Shown one piece after another: positions 8,496-17,055 of a stretch of DNA of 64,000 nt (within the stretch, counting starts at the first letter, position 1; each line of letters opens with the position of its first letter). The stretch covers positions 86,752 to 150,751 of the forward strand of contig VSNM01000001.1 of assembly GCA_009774245.1 (NCBI GenBank). The letters are read 5' to 3'. A model generated the notes under the pieces. The model worked only from the letters and a program-made list of their open reading frames with translations, made no database searches and was not told where the DNA came from. Source of the DNA: Lachnospiraceae bacterium. Its GTDB lineage: Bacteria; Bacillota; Clostridia; Lachnospirales; Lachnospiraceae. Both the position numbers and the translations under genes were made by a program.

Positions 8496-9647
8496 ATGGG
8501 ACTTGATTTCAGCAGGGTAAAAACGCAGTCGCCTGCGATGGCAAATACCATGGATACAAAAAATGAGATAGAAGTGGTCAGAACATATGATATTGTGGAG
8601 GACAGACAGCAGATGAACGAGGTGCTTGTCGGCTCGCAGGAGGTTGACGATATCGTGAGCACGATCGAGGTCAATAATCTGGAGACGATCGTGTCCTTTG
8701 GCGCGGAGGTTGCGGAGGAGATCTCAAAGGCTTCGGATGTCGTGCTGAACAATGTCAATATGTCCCAGCTTGACGATTCGAGCGAGATGCTCAACGCGCT
8801 GGCAAAGGTGATGGAGAAGTTTGACATCGATGAGCTTCAGGAAAATCCCACCCTGTTTGGCAAACTGTTTGGCAATATGAGAAAGCAGCTTGACAAGATA
8901 CTGGACAAATATCATACGATGGGTGACGAGGTTGACAAGATCTATGTGGAGCTTCGGAAATATGAGTCGGAGATCAAGCAGTCAAACCGCAACCTGGACA
9001 AAATGTTTGAGGCGAATGTGGACTACTATCATGAGCTGGTAAAATATATCCTTGCCGGAGAGCAGGGATGCAGGGAGATCGAGGCGTACATCGCACAGAG
9101 AGAGGCCGACATGCAGTCGACAGGCGACACTTCGATACAGTTTGAGATCACGAGTCTCAATCAGGCGCTGATGATGCTGGAGCAGCGGACACAGGATCTG
9201 CGGACAGCGGAGAGCGTGGCGATGCAGTCGATTCCGATGATCAAGGCGATGGAGTTTTCCAATATGAACCTTGTCAGAAAGATCAACTCGGCCTTTATCA
9301 TCACGCTGCCTGTATTTAAACAGGCGCTGGCACAGGCGATCATGCTCAAACGCCAGAAGATACAGGCGGAGGCGATGAGCGCGCTCGACGCCAAGACGAA
9401 TGAGATGCTGATCAAGAATGCGCAGAACACCGTGGAGCAGACAAAGCTGACGACGGCGATGGCAGCAGGCAGCTCGATTAAGATTGAAACATTGGAGACA
9501 ACCTGGAGAACGATCGTGGATGGTATCAATGAGACGAGACAGATTCAGAATGACGCGAGACAGAAGCGCGTTGAAGATCAGGCAAGACTCGAGAATATCA
9601 AGCGTGAGTTCAACGAGATGTACCATGTTCCCAATAAAAAGAACTGA
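8496..9647 (+). CDS. telA: TelA/KlaA-type toxic anion resistance protein
   Basis: This 383-residue protein belongs to the TelA (toxic anion resistance) family. It is soluble and strongly helical. Typical stretches are LFGKLFGNMRKQLDKILDKY, the Leu/Tyr-rich LRKYESEIKQSNRNLDKMFE and the C-terminal TLETTWRTIVDGINETRQIQ. TelA proteins accompany TerD and are proposed to act at the membrane during metal or envelope stress. The exact mechanism is not settled. The ATG at 8496 has GGAGG about 7 bp upstream and replaces an in-frame GTG at 8460. It is followed by terD after 33 bp, with an AGGAGG site. Confidence 0.9.
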   Translation: MGLDFSRVKTQSPAMANTMDTKNEIEVVRTYDIVEDRQQMNEVLVGSQEVDDIVSTIEVNNLETIVSFGAEVAEEISKASDVVLNNVNMSQLDDSSEMLNALAKVMEKFDIDELQENPTLFGKLFGNMRKQLDKILDKYHTMGDEVDKIYVELRKYESEIKQSNRNLDKMFEANVDYYHELVKYILAGEQGCREIEAYIAQREADMQSTGDTSIQFEITSLNQALMMLEQRTQDLRTAESVAMQSIPMIKAMEFSNMNLVRKINSAFIITLPVFKQALAQAIMLKRQKIQAEAMSALDAKTNEMLIKNAQNTVEQTKLTTAMAAGSSIKIETLETTWRTIVDGINETRQIQNDARQKRVEDQARLENIKREFNEMYHVPNKKN

Positions 9648-9680
9648 AAATAAGATTTCATGTGAAGGAGGAAAAAAGGT

Positions 9681-10262
9681 ATGCCAATTAGTTTATCAAA
9701 AGGACAGAAGGTCGATCTGACAAAGGGAAATCCAGGACTCAAAAAGATTATGGTGGGACTTGGATGGGATGTCAATGCGTTTGACTCCGGTGCGGACTTC
9801 GACCTGGATGCGGCTGCATTTATGGTGGGGGCAAACGGCAAATGCCCGACAGAGAAGGAGTTTGTATTCTATGGAAATCTGGAGCACCCGAGCCAGTCTG
9901 TCAGGCACATGGGTGACAACCTGACAGGAGAAGGAGAGGGTGACGACGAGCAGATTGAGATCGAACTGGAAAAGGTTCCGGCCAATGTTGAGAAGATCGC
10001 GTTTACCGTTACCATTTATGACGCGGATGCCAGAAGACAGAATTTCGGCCAGGTAGCAAACGCGTTTATCCGCATCGTGGATGAGACGACGAACGCAGAG
10101 CTGATCCGCTATGATCTTGGCGAGGATTTCTCAATCGAGACGGCAGTCGTTGTCGGGGAGCTCTACAGACATAACGGGGAGTGGAAGTTCAATGCCATCG
10201 GAAGCGGATTCCAGGGCGGACTCGCGGCACTCTGCGGGCATTATGGGATCGAGGTAGCATAG
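9681..10262 (+). CDS. terD: TerD-family calcium-binding stress protein, copy 1
   Basis: This 193-residue protein is a full-length canonical TerD. It begins with MPISLSKGQKVDLTKGN and has GLGWDVNAF, the acidic DFDLDAAAF loop (about 40-48) and GDNLTGEGEGDDEQIEIEL (about 80-98). These loops supply the Ca2+ ligands in characterised TerD proteins. The end is GEWKFNAIGSGFQGGLAAL. It is about 70% identical by eye to copy 2. TerD proteins are thought to assemble with TelA and membrane partners in response to metal or envelope stress. AGGAGG lies 10 bp before the ATG. Confidence 0.95.
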   Translation: MPISLSKGQKVDLTKGNPGLKKIMVGLGWDVNAFDSGADFDLDAAAFMVGANGKCPTEKEFVFYGNLEHPSQSVRHMGDNLTGEGEGDDEQIEIELEKVPANVEKIAFTVTIYDADARRQNFGQVANAFIRIVDETTNAELIRYDLGEDFSIETAVVVGELYRHNGEWKFNAIGSGFQGGLAALCGHYGIEVA

Positions 10263-10273
10263 TAATGGAATAA

Positions 10274-10300
10274 TGGCGTCCTGTTTTGGAAAGGACGCCA
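10274..10300 (+). terminator. Intra-operon hairpin between terD copies 1 and 2
   Basis: A 9-bp perfect stem (274-282 with 292-300; TGGCGTCCT/AGGACGCCA) encloses a 9-nt loop. It has no T-run directly after it, so it more likely tunes mRNA processing or partially terminates than stops transcription fully. Confidence 0.55.
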
Positions 10301-10329
10301 GGAATATAAAAAAAAGGAGGGAATAAAAG

Positions 10330-10911
10330 ATGCCAGTTAGTTTACAAAAAGGTCAGAAAGTCAGTCTCACAAAGGATAATCCGGGATTAAAGAAAGTTGT
10401 GGTAGGTCTTGGATGGGATGTCAATGCGTTTGATACAGGAGGGGACTTTGACCTGGATGCGGCAGCATTTTTGCTGAACGATACGGGGAAGGTAAGCGGT
10501 TCTGACGATTTTGTTTTTTATGGAAACCTTTCCCATCCATCAGGAAGCGTCGTGCACCAGGGAGACAATCTTACGGGTATCGGCGATGGGGATGACGAGC
10601 AGATCAAGATCGACCTGTCAAAGGTTCCGGAGAATGTTACAAAGATTGCGTTTACAGTGACGATTTACGAGCCAGAGCAGAGAAAGCAGAATTTTGGCAT
10701 GGTAAACAATGCATTTATCAGAATTTATAATGAGGAAAGTGGCGAGGAGATGCTGCGTTACGATCTCGGCGAGGACTTCTCGATTGAGACGGCGGCGGTA
10801 TTCGGCGAGCTTTATAAGAGCGGCAGCGAGTGGAAGTTCAATGCAATTGGAAGCGGTTTCCAGGGCGGACTTGCAGCGCTCTGTGCAAATTTTGGCGTGG
10901 ATGTGGAATAA
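10330..10911 (+). CDS. terD: TerD-family calcium-binding stress protein, copy 2
   Basis: This 193-residue protein is a second canonical TerD. It keeps GLGWDVNAF, DFDLDAAAF and GDNLTGIGDGDDEQIKIDL, so both acidic Ca2+-binding loops are intact. The C-terminus again is EWKFNAIGSGFQGGLAALC. The near-identity of its core to copy 1 indicates a tandem duplication. An A-rich leader with AAGGAGGG precedes the ATG. It is 17 bp upstream of the third copy and surely co-transcribed with it. Confidence 0.95.
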   Translation: MPVSLQKGQKVSLTKDNPGLKKVVVGLGWDVNAFDTGGDFDLDAAAFLLNDTGKVSGSDDFVFYGNLSHPSGSVVHQGDNLTGIGDGDDEQIKIDLSKVPENVTKIAFTVTIYEPEQRKQNFGMVNNAFIRIYNEESGEEMLRYDLGEDFSIETAAVFGELYKSGSEWKFNAIGSGFQGGLAALCANFGVDVE

Positions 10912-10928
10912 TAGGAGGGGAAATAGAG

Positions 10929-11522
10929 ATGTCAGTTAGTTTACAAAAAGGTCAGAAGGTTAGTTTGTCTAAGGATAACGCAGGACTTGCAAAGGTGATT
11001 GTCGGGCTGGGCTGGGATGAGGCAAAGCCGGCAAAGAGAGGTTTTTTTGCGCCGAAACCACAGCCGGTTGACTGTGACGCGTCCGCAATCATGTTGACGA
11101 ATGGCAAGCTGGCTTCGCCCAGGGAGGATGTTGTCTATTTCAACAATCTTAAACATAAGACGGGCACAGTGCAGCATATGGGCGACAACCTGACAGGCGC
11201 AGGAGAGGGTGATGACGAGCAGATCATGATCGACCTGGCTTCCGTTCCGCAGCAGTACGACAAGATTGTCGTCGTGGTGACGATTTATCAGGCGGTACAG
11301 CGGAAACAGCATTTCGGGATGATCGAAAATGCGTTTATCCGTATCATGGATGCAAGAAACAACACGGAGCTGTGCAAATACAACTTGTCGGAGAATTATG
11401 ACAACATGACAGCAATGATTTTTGGTGAGATTTACAGAAATAACGGGGAGTGGAAATTCAATGCCGTAGGTCAGGCGACGACAGATCCGGGACTTGGGGA
11501 GTTGGTAAACAGGTTTATCTAA
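10929..11522 (+). CDS. TerD-family protein, divergent copy 3
   Basis: This 197-residue protein starts MSVSLQKGQKVSLSKDN, like the other copies. A basic, proline-containing insert follows GLGWDE (AKPAKRGFFAPKPQP, about 34-48), and the first acidic loop reads CDASAIML rather than DFDLDAAAF. The second loop, GDNLTGAGEGDDEQIMIDL, is intact. It resembles TerZ/TerA-like paralogues that hetero-associate with TerD, although that naming is inference. The ATG at 10929 has AGGAGGGG 10 bp upstream. A longer frame beginning inside copy 2 is not a real start. The P-type ATPase gene follows 29 bp later. Confidence 0.9.
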   Translation: MSVSLQKGQKVSLSKDNAGLAKVIVGLGWDEAKPAKRGFFAPKPQPVDCDASAIMLTNGKLASPREDVVYFNNLKHKTGTVQHMGDNLTGAGEGDDEQIMIDLASVPQQYDKIVVVVTIYQAVQRKQHFGMIENAFIRIMDARNNTELCKYNLSENYDNMTAMIFGEIYRNNGEWKFNAVGQATTDPGLGELVNRFI

Positions 11523-11551
11523 TATTAACGAAAATGAGGAGAAAATGAAAA

Positions 11552-14212
11552 ATGAAATTTAATGGACTAAGTGACAAAGAAGTCGAGCAGTCGCGCGGGC
11601 AATACGGCTCGAATGCGATTCCTGATTCGGAGCCTACCACCTTCTGGGAGGAATTTAAAGAGACCTTTGGGGACCCGATGATCAAAATCCTCCTGGCGAT
11701 TGCGGCGCTGATGATCGTGATGTTCTTCTTTGGCTACGCGGAGATTTATGAGCCTCTGGGAACGATCGTGGCAGTGCTGGTAGTGGCTTTTGTGTCGGCA
11801 AAGACGGGCGTGGCAAGTGATACCAAGTACCGCGAACTCAAAGACAGCACCGAGAAGGACAAGTGTAAGGTGTACCGAAACGGAGTCGTGACTGTGATTG
11901 AGGTGGATGATGTCGTGGTTGGCGACAAGGTTCTGCTGCAGTCGGGTGATAAGGTTCCGGCGGACGGTATCCTGATCGACGGTTCGCTCAAGGTGGACAA
12001 CTCCGCACTGAACGGAGAGGCGGAGGAGTGCAAGAAGACGGCGGCAGATCCGAGCGTGCAACTTGCGGACGACATCACGGGCGACACGTTTGTGGACAAG
12101 TATTCCCTGTTCCGCGGCGCGGTGATCTTTGACGGAGAGGGCATTCTCGATGTCAGAAAGGTCGGCTTAAAGACCATGATGGGTAAGATGGCCGAGGAGA
12201 TGCAGGAGGATGAGCCGGATTCTCCGTTAAAGGTGAAGCTCGCAAAGCTGGCAAAGCAGATCTCGACCTTTGGTTACATCGGTGCGATTGTGATCGCGCT
12301 GTTTTACCTGGCGCATGCGATTCTTGTATTTGACGGTGGCGCTGCGGGGTATTTCGCACAGCCGATACCGGATATTATCAAGAACGTGATCGACGCGGTT
12401 TCTCTGGCAGTCGTGATCGTTGTCTGTGCGGTGCCTGAGGGACTTCCACTGATGATCTCTCTCGTGCTGATGCAGAATACAAGTAAGATGCTCGACCACA
12501 ATGTACTTGTCAGAAAGGCGGAAGGTATCGAGACCGCGGGTTCATTAAATATTCTCTTCAGTGATAAGACAGGTACGATCACAAAGGGTTCGCTGGAGGT
12601 GGTTGATTTCTTCTGTGCGGATGGAAATTCGATCGATATACCTCAGTTGAGCAAGCACAGCAAAGTGAAAGGGCTGATCGATCTTGCGATCGGCAAAAAT
12701 ACACAGTCCATGTTTGACGCCTCACATAAGGTAATCGGCGGTAACGCCACAGACCAGGCATTGATGAAGTTTATCGGCGAGGATACGTTCCGGGCGCTTG
12801 CGGCAAACACAGAATATGTGGTCACTGCGCAGCAGGGATTCAATTCGACGAACAAGTTTAGCCAGGCAAGGATTGACAATGTGGGTAAGACCTTCTACAA
12901 AGGTGCGCCGGAGCGGCTTCTTGCGGCTGCGACAAAATATCTGGACGCGGACGGCAATGTCAGGGATATTGACAAGGCTGTGCTGGACAGAAAGATTGAC
13001 GAGCTGGCCGCGAAGGCGATGCGTGTGCTGGCATTTGGTTATTCCGAGAGCTCGCTCGTGGAGAGCAGGATCAATGACGATATTGTCATCATCGGTCTGG
13101 TGGGCATCAGGGACGACGTGAGACCTGAGGCGCGCGACGCGATCAAGGAAGTGCAGGACGCAGGTATCCAGGTCGTTATGATTACCGGTGACAGGCTTGA
13201 GACGGCAGTGGCGATTGCGAAGGACGCTGGTCTGTTGAAGAGCAATGATGAGATGGCGCTCTCCTCGGCACAATTAAATGAGATGTCCGATGAGGATGTG
13301 AAGAAGATCATACCGAAGATCAGGGTGATCGCGCGTGCGCTTCCGACGGATAAATCCCGTATGGTAAGGCTCTGCCAGGAGATGAATCTGGTAGTGGGTA
13401 TGACGGGTGACGGCGTGAACGATTCGCCTGCGTTAAAGCGCGCCGATGTCGGCTTTGCGATGGGCAGCGGTACAGAGGCGGCCAAGGAGGCAGGTAAGAT
13501 CGTGATTCTCGATGACAACTTCAAGTCGATCAAGGACGCGATTCTCTATGGCCGAACGATTTATCACAATATCTTGAAATTCTGCAAGTTCCAGCTGGTG
13601 ATTAATGTGACAGCGGTCATTGTAAGCGCGATCGCGCCGTTCTTTGGAGTGGATGAGCCGCTGAAGGTTACGCATCTGCTGTTTGTAAATCTTGTCATGG
13701 ACAGTCTCGGTGCGATCATGCTCGGCAACGAGCCGGCGCTCGAAAAGTATATGCGCGAGAAGCCAAGGCGCAGGGATGAGAGCATTGTGAGCAAGCCGAT
13801 GATGGCTCAGATCCTGACGATGGGACTGTGGCTGACGATCATAAGCTTTGTCTATTTGAAAGCACCGTTTTTTGTAGGGTTGTTTGCGAATGAAGAGCAG
13901 CATCTGACAGGGTATTTTGTACTGTTTATCGTCAGTGCGCTGTGCAACGGCTTCAATGTCAGGGATGACGGATTTGGCATTTTTAAGGGACTCGATCAGA
14001 ACACGGGATTTTTGAAGGTATTTTTCCTGATTATCCTGGTACAGTTTGTGATTGTAAATGCAGCATTGATTCCGATACCGGTGTTTACATGGATTGGCAA
14101 CATGTTTAGCTGCTATCCGTTTGGCATTGCGGGCTGGGCAGCAGTTGTAGTGCTCTCGATTACGATGATTCCGGTAGATATGATCAGAAAGATGGTCGTC
14201 AACAGGAAGTAA
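11552..14212 (+). CDS. Calcium-type P-type ATPase (type II, PMCA/SERCA-like)
   Basis: This 886-residue integral membrane pump probably exports Ca2+ or another divalent cation using ATP. Visible features are an N-terminal cation ATPase segment (LSDKEVEQSRGQYGSNAIPD), an actuator motif at DNSALNGEAEE (variant of TGES), the M4 ion-site PEGLP (295-299), the phosphorylated Asp338 in SDKTGTITKG, and the hinge TGDGVNDSPAL (618-628). Length and about 10 hydrophobic segments fit the family. It ends in a basic tail. It closes the yceG-telA-terD operon, where many Ter loci have TerC instead. Pairing a Ca2+ pump with Ca2+-binding TerD proteins fits a metal-sensing membrane complex; this link is inference. 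Confidence 0.92.
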   Translation: MKFNGLSDKEVEQSRGQYGSNAIPDSEPTTFWEEFKETFGDPMIKILLAIAALMIVMFFFGYAEIYEPLGTIVAVLVVAFVSAKTGVASDTKYRELKDSTEKDKCKVYRNGVVTVIEVDDVVVGDKVLLQSGDKVPADGILIDGSLKVDNSALNGEAEECKKTAADPSVQLADDITGDTFVDKYSLFRGAVIFDGEGILDVRKVGLKTMMGKMAEEMQEDEPDSPLKVKLAKLAKQISTFGYIGAIVIALFYLAHAILVFDGGAAGYFAQPIPDIIKNVIDAVSLAVVIVVCAVPEGLPLMISLVLMQNTSKMLDHNVLVRKAEGIETAGSLNILFSDKTGTITKGSLEVVDFFCADGNSIDIPQLSKHSKVKGLIDLAIGKNTQSMFDASHKVIGGNATDQALMKFIGEDTFRALAANTEYVVTAQQGFNSTNKFSQARIDNVGKTFYKGAPERLLAAATKYLDADGNVRDIDKAVLDRKIDELAAKAMRVLAFGYSESSLVESRINDDIVIIGLVGIRDDVRPEARDAIKEVQDAGIQVVMITGDRLETAVAIAKDAGLLKSNDEMALSSAQLNEMSDEDVKKIIPKIRVIARALPTDKSRMVRLCQEMNLVVGMTGDGVNDSPALKRADVGFAMGSGTEAAKEAGKIVILDDNFKSIKDAILYGRTIYHNILKFCKFQLVINVTAVIVSAIAPFFGVDEPLKVTHLLFVNLVMDSLGAIMLGNEPALEKYMREKPRRRDESIVSKPMMAQILTMGLWLTIISFVYLKAPFFVGLFANEEQHLTGYFVLFIVSALCNGFNVRDDGFGIFKGLDQNTGFLKVFFLIILVQFVIVNAALIPIPVFTWIGNMFSCYPFGIAGWAAVVVLSITMIPVDMIRKMVVNRK

Positions 14213-14232
14213 AAGGATTTTGTACAGAGGGA

Positions 14233-14263
14233 AAAGGGGCTGTCGGGAAAGGACAGTCCCTTT
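14233..14263 (+). terminator. Terminator hairpin after the P-type ATPase gene
   Basis: A 12-bp stem with one G-U pair (233-244 with 252-263) and a 7-nt loop; the right arm ends in TTT. It lies 20 bp after the ATPase stop codon. The T-run is short, so some read-through to the HAD gene is likely. Confidence 0.65.
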
Positions 14264-14305
14264 CGCTGTGCATGGCAGTCTGGATGATTTGAAGTGGAGA
14301 CAGAA

Positions 14306-15142
14306 ATGATTGTATTTCATACGGATTTGGATAATACGCTGATCTATTCATATAAGCATGATATCGGAAGAGAAAAGCGCTGCGTCGAGATTTATCAGGG
14401 GCGGGAGATCTCGTTTGTCACGCAGGAGACGTATCAGCTTTTACAGAGATTTTCTAAACAGAAAGATCAGGTTATGATTGTGCCGACTACAACGAGAACG
14501 ATTGAGCAGTATCAGCGGATTGATTTGGGGGTTGGCGGTTTTCAATATGCTCTTGTCTGCAATGGCGGGGTGTTGCTTGTCAATAACAGTTGTGACCGGT
14601 CCGGCGGGATGCTGGCAATAATGCAGGAAGATGAGAACTGGTACAGGGACTCTTTGGAAATGATACAGGACAGTGTGGGTGAGTTGCACAGGGTACTGGA
14701 GATATTGAGCAGGGATTCGCGCAGGAACTTTGAGCTGCGTTTTATCAGGGAACTGTTTGTGTTTACAAAATGTGAGGAGCCAGAGGTGGTTGTCGCAGAT
14801 CTGAAAAAGGTTCTGGATGAGCGAAGGGTAGATGTTTTCAACAATGGTGTGAAAGTGTATGTCGTGCCGAAAGCCTTGAATAAGGGAAGGGCAGTTGAGC
14901 GGTTCAGGGAGTATATCGGCGCTGATTATGTGATCGCGGCGGGTGACAGTGAATTTGATATTTCCATGCTGGAGGCGGCTGATCTGGGACTTGCGCCGAC
15001 GGAGCTTGCGCAGCGCTATCCTTTTTCATGTAATGTGCACAGGCTGTCAGGAGAGAAGATCTTTGCAGAGATGGTGCTTGAAAATGTGTATGAACGATTG
15101 ATATACGATTCCCAATATCAGGAAAGGGTGCCTGATCAATAG
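14306..15142 (+). CDS. HAD-superfamily phosphatase of the Ter module
   Basis: This 278-residue cytoplasmic hydrolase starts with VFHTDLDNTLIYS, the HAD motif I (nucleophile Asp and acid/base Asp in DLDNT, about residues 6-10). Later it has VIAAGDSEFDISMLEAA (about 211-227), the motif IV Mg2+-binding GDSxxD. It resembles sucrose-phosphate-phosphatase/Cof-type HADs and the HAD member reported in Ter biosynthetic modules, which would dephosphorylate the product made by the PRTases. The ATG at 14306 has TGGAGA about 6 bp upstream; a GTG 12 bp earlier is less likely. Its stop codon lies inside the loop of a terminator shared with the convergent AIM24 gene. Confidence 0.8.
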   Translation: MIVFHTDLDNTLIYSYKHDIGREKRCVEIYQGREISFVTQETYQLLQRFSKQKDQVMIVPTTTRTIEQYQRIDLGVGGFQYALVCNGGVLLVNNSCDRSGGMLAIMQEDENWYRDSLEMIQDSVGELHRVLEILSRDSRRNFELRFIRELFVFTKCEEPEVVVADLKKVLDERRVDVFNNGVKVYVVPKALNKGRAVERFREYIGADYVIAAGDSEFDISMLEAADLGLAPTELAQRYPFSCNVHRLSGEKIFAEMVLENVYERLIYDSQYQERVPDQ

Positions 15143-15156
15143 ATCACGCACCCTTT
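15123..15156. terminator. Convergent terminator between the HAD and AIM24 genes
   Basis: Nested stems: AAAGGGTGC (123-131) pairs with 148-156, and TGATC (133-137) pairs with GATCA (142-146). It sits between two convergent genes, and its arms end in AAA/TTT, so it may act on both strands. Confidence 0.7.
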
Positions 15157-15162
15157 GATGGT

Positions 15163-15894
15163 TTAGTTTGGCCGGTGCCCGAGCCGTCCGCCGTCCATGC
15201 CGAGACTGATGCCGCTCTCGCGCTCATTTGGCTGTATGATGACTGTGACGGGCTGATTAGGGTTCCACTCAAAGCTGTAGGATTCGCCTGATGCCTGGCC
15301 GATAAAGGTTTTCCAGTTCACGTCCATCTTGACATCGGGATCGCAGTAGCCGTTCCCCATCCAGCATACAACGGCGTCGGGATCGACGGCGAGCGTGGAG
15401 CGTGTCTGGATATTGCTCAGCACGATCGGGTTTCCGTCAATTAAGATCGCAACATACGCGTTGGGGCCTTCCCCTGTCAGGGTTGAGGTGGCAAGCCCCT
15501 TCTGGGAGATGACACCGCAGCCGATGAAGCGCACATCGTACTTGCAGTCCGGTGTAAAGGCCAGGATATTCTCAGACTCAATTGAGAGGACTTCACCTGG
15601 CTGGAGCTGATAGACAACCACATGCTGGGCGTGGTTTGCATAGTATGTAACACTGTCCCCGTTCATCATGACTTTCATGAGGGGGAGATTTTCACCTGTC
15701 ACGCGGCGCATGAGCGAGCCTAAGAGCGCCTGACCGGCGTTTTGCTGCGGCCCGAGCAGCAGCTTTTCGAACTTATAATTTTTCGCTCCGCCGTTCTCAC
15801 CGCAGATAAAGGAGCCTGCCTTGGTGAACAGGACGCCGCTTCCGCGGCATGTTACTTTCAGGGTTAATTCGTTAATCACTTCAAATGTCAACAT
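15163..15894 (-). CDS. AIM24-family protein
   Basis: This 243-residue protein belongs to the AIM24/TIGR00266 family of double beta-helix proteins of unknown biochemistry, frequently found beside TerD genes. The sequence is beta-strand and glycine rich, with VLFTKAGSFICGENGG, a GPQQNAGQALLG turn, VYQLQPGEVLSIESENILAF and LLSNIQTRS-like strands typical of the fold. No signal peptide is present. It is transcribed toward the HAD gene, and a TerD fusion gene lies 122 bp upstream on the same strand, so the two may form a separate Ter transcript. The ATG has AAGGAG about 9 bp upstream. Confidence 0.85.
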   Translation of the reverse strand: MLTFEVINELTLKVTCRGSGVLFTKAGSFICGENGGAKNYKFEKLLLGPQQNAGQALLGSLMRRVTGENLPLMKVMMNGDSVTYYANHAQHVVVYQLQPGEVLSIESENILAFTPDCKYDVRFIGCGVISQKGLATSTLTGEGPNAYVAILIDGNPIVLSNIQTRSTLAVDPDAVVCWMGNGYCDPDVKMDVNWKTFIGQASGESYSFEWNPNQPVTVIIQPNERESGISLGMDGGRLGHRPN

Positions 15895-16016
15895 CGATGG
15901 ATACTCCTTTTTCTTATTTGGAATCTGTTCGAAAACAATCTATGTATTTTAATCTATGTATTTTAATTCGTCTATTTTTGAACAGCTTTCCATTATCAAT
16001 TGTTTTATAAAATGTT

Positions 16017-16988
16017 TTAAACAACCTGTACGCCATATAGTTCGCACAGCCCTGCGAGGTCTCTTGCGACGCCGTTTCCGACAGCGTTGAATTTCCATGC
16101 GCCGTTGTGCAGGTAGAGCTCGCCGATCATCATGGAAATCACATTGTTGTAATATTCTGTCATCAGGAAGCTCACAAGTTCCTTTCCGGACGAATCCATG
16201 ATTCGCACATAGGCGTCCTTGAGCATTCCAAAATGAAGCCTTTTTTCCAGCGCATCATTGATGGTCAGGACAAAGACGATTTTTTTGACCTGTGGGTTCA
16301 GCCGGGTAAAATCGATCTGTACCATTTCGCGGTCTGTACCGCCTTCCACAAATCGGGTGCTCTGGTCGGGACTGACTGCCTGGCCGTAAAACACAAACCA
16401 GGAATCGCCGATGACCTTTCCGTCCGCACCGAGCAGAAACGCCGACACGTCGACATCGCACCGCGCATCCGTGACATTCCAGCCAAAGCATGCATTGACA
16501 GCGTTCAGCGCCGTGTTGGAGAGCAGCGTCTTTTGTCCTTTCTGCACCTTGTTAGAGAGCGGCGGGACAGGTCTTGTGGCAGGCATGCCGGGTGTGCTTG
16601 CAGTATTCTGCTGCCCTGCGGTTAGCGCGGGCTGGACATTCTGCGGCTGCCTTGGGGGGCGGTTCTGTGATTGACCGAATGATGGCTGCGCGGGCGGTCT
16701 GTTCTGCGGCTGGCCATACGGCGGCTGTTGCCCCTGGTTCTGCGATTGTTCAAGCTGCGGATGTTGGGACGGTCTGTTCTGCGACTGACCTTGTGATTGT
16801 CCATACTGCGGCGGCTGGGGCGGTCTGTTTTGGGTCTGGGAGACCGGATTCTGCACCCCGCCCCCTGTATTTTTGATGAGCGTCATGATGTTGCCCTGAT
16901 TTTTTACACTTTGCGGCTCAGGTTTATTGATTGATAAGATCGAATCGCGGTTCATGACACCGGTTGATTTTGTTGCTGTGTTGATCAT
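16017..16988 (-). CDS. TerD-family protein with long Q/N/P-rich N-terminal arm
   Basis: This 323-residue protein has three parts. Residues about 1-45 hold a short conserved-looking segment (GNIMTLIKNTGGG). Residues about 46-145 are low complexity, with about five repeats of the form GQSQNRPPxQP. Residues about 150-323 are a TerD domain (VQKGQKTLLSNTALNAVNAC, CDVDVSAFLLGADGK, GAWKFNAVGNGVARDLAGLC). The second acidic loop of canonical TerD (GDNLTGxGxGDDE) is replaced by STRFVEGGTDREM, so Ca2+ binding may be weakened. The start ATG at 16988 has GGAGG 7 bp upstream; the longer frame upstream lacks such a site. Disordered arms on TerD proteins may serve as interaction tethers (inference). Confidence 0.88.
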   Translation of the reverse strand: MINTATKSTGVMNRDSILSINKPEPQSVKNQGNIMTLIKNTGGGVQNPVSQTQNRPPQPPQYGQSQGQSQNRPSQHPQLEQSQNQGQQPPYGQPQNRPPAQPSFGQSQNRPPRQPQNVQPALTAGQQNTASTPGMPATRPVPPLSNKVQKGQKTLLSNTALNAVNACFGWNVTDARCDVDVSAFLLGADGKVIGDSWFVFYGQAVSPDQSTRFVEGGTDREMVQIDFTRLNPQVKKIVFVLTINDALEKRLHFGMLKDAYVRIMDSSGKELVSFLMTEYYNNVISMMIGELYLHNGAWKFNAVGNGVARDLAGLCELYGVQVV

Positions 16989-17055
16989 GATGTTCCTCCG
17001 TTTTGGGAATGATAAATTGTATTGTGCAAACTGCGCTGTATTTCCGGACAGTTCC

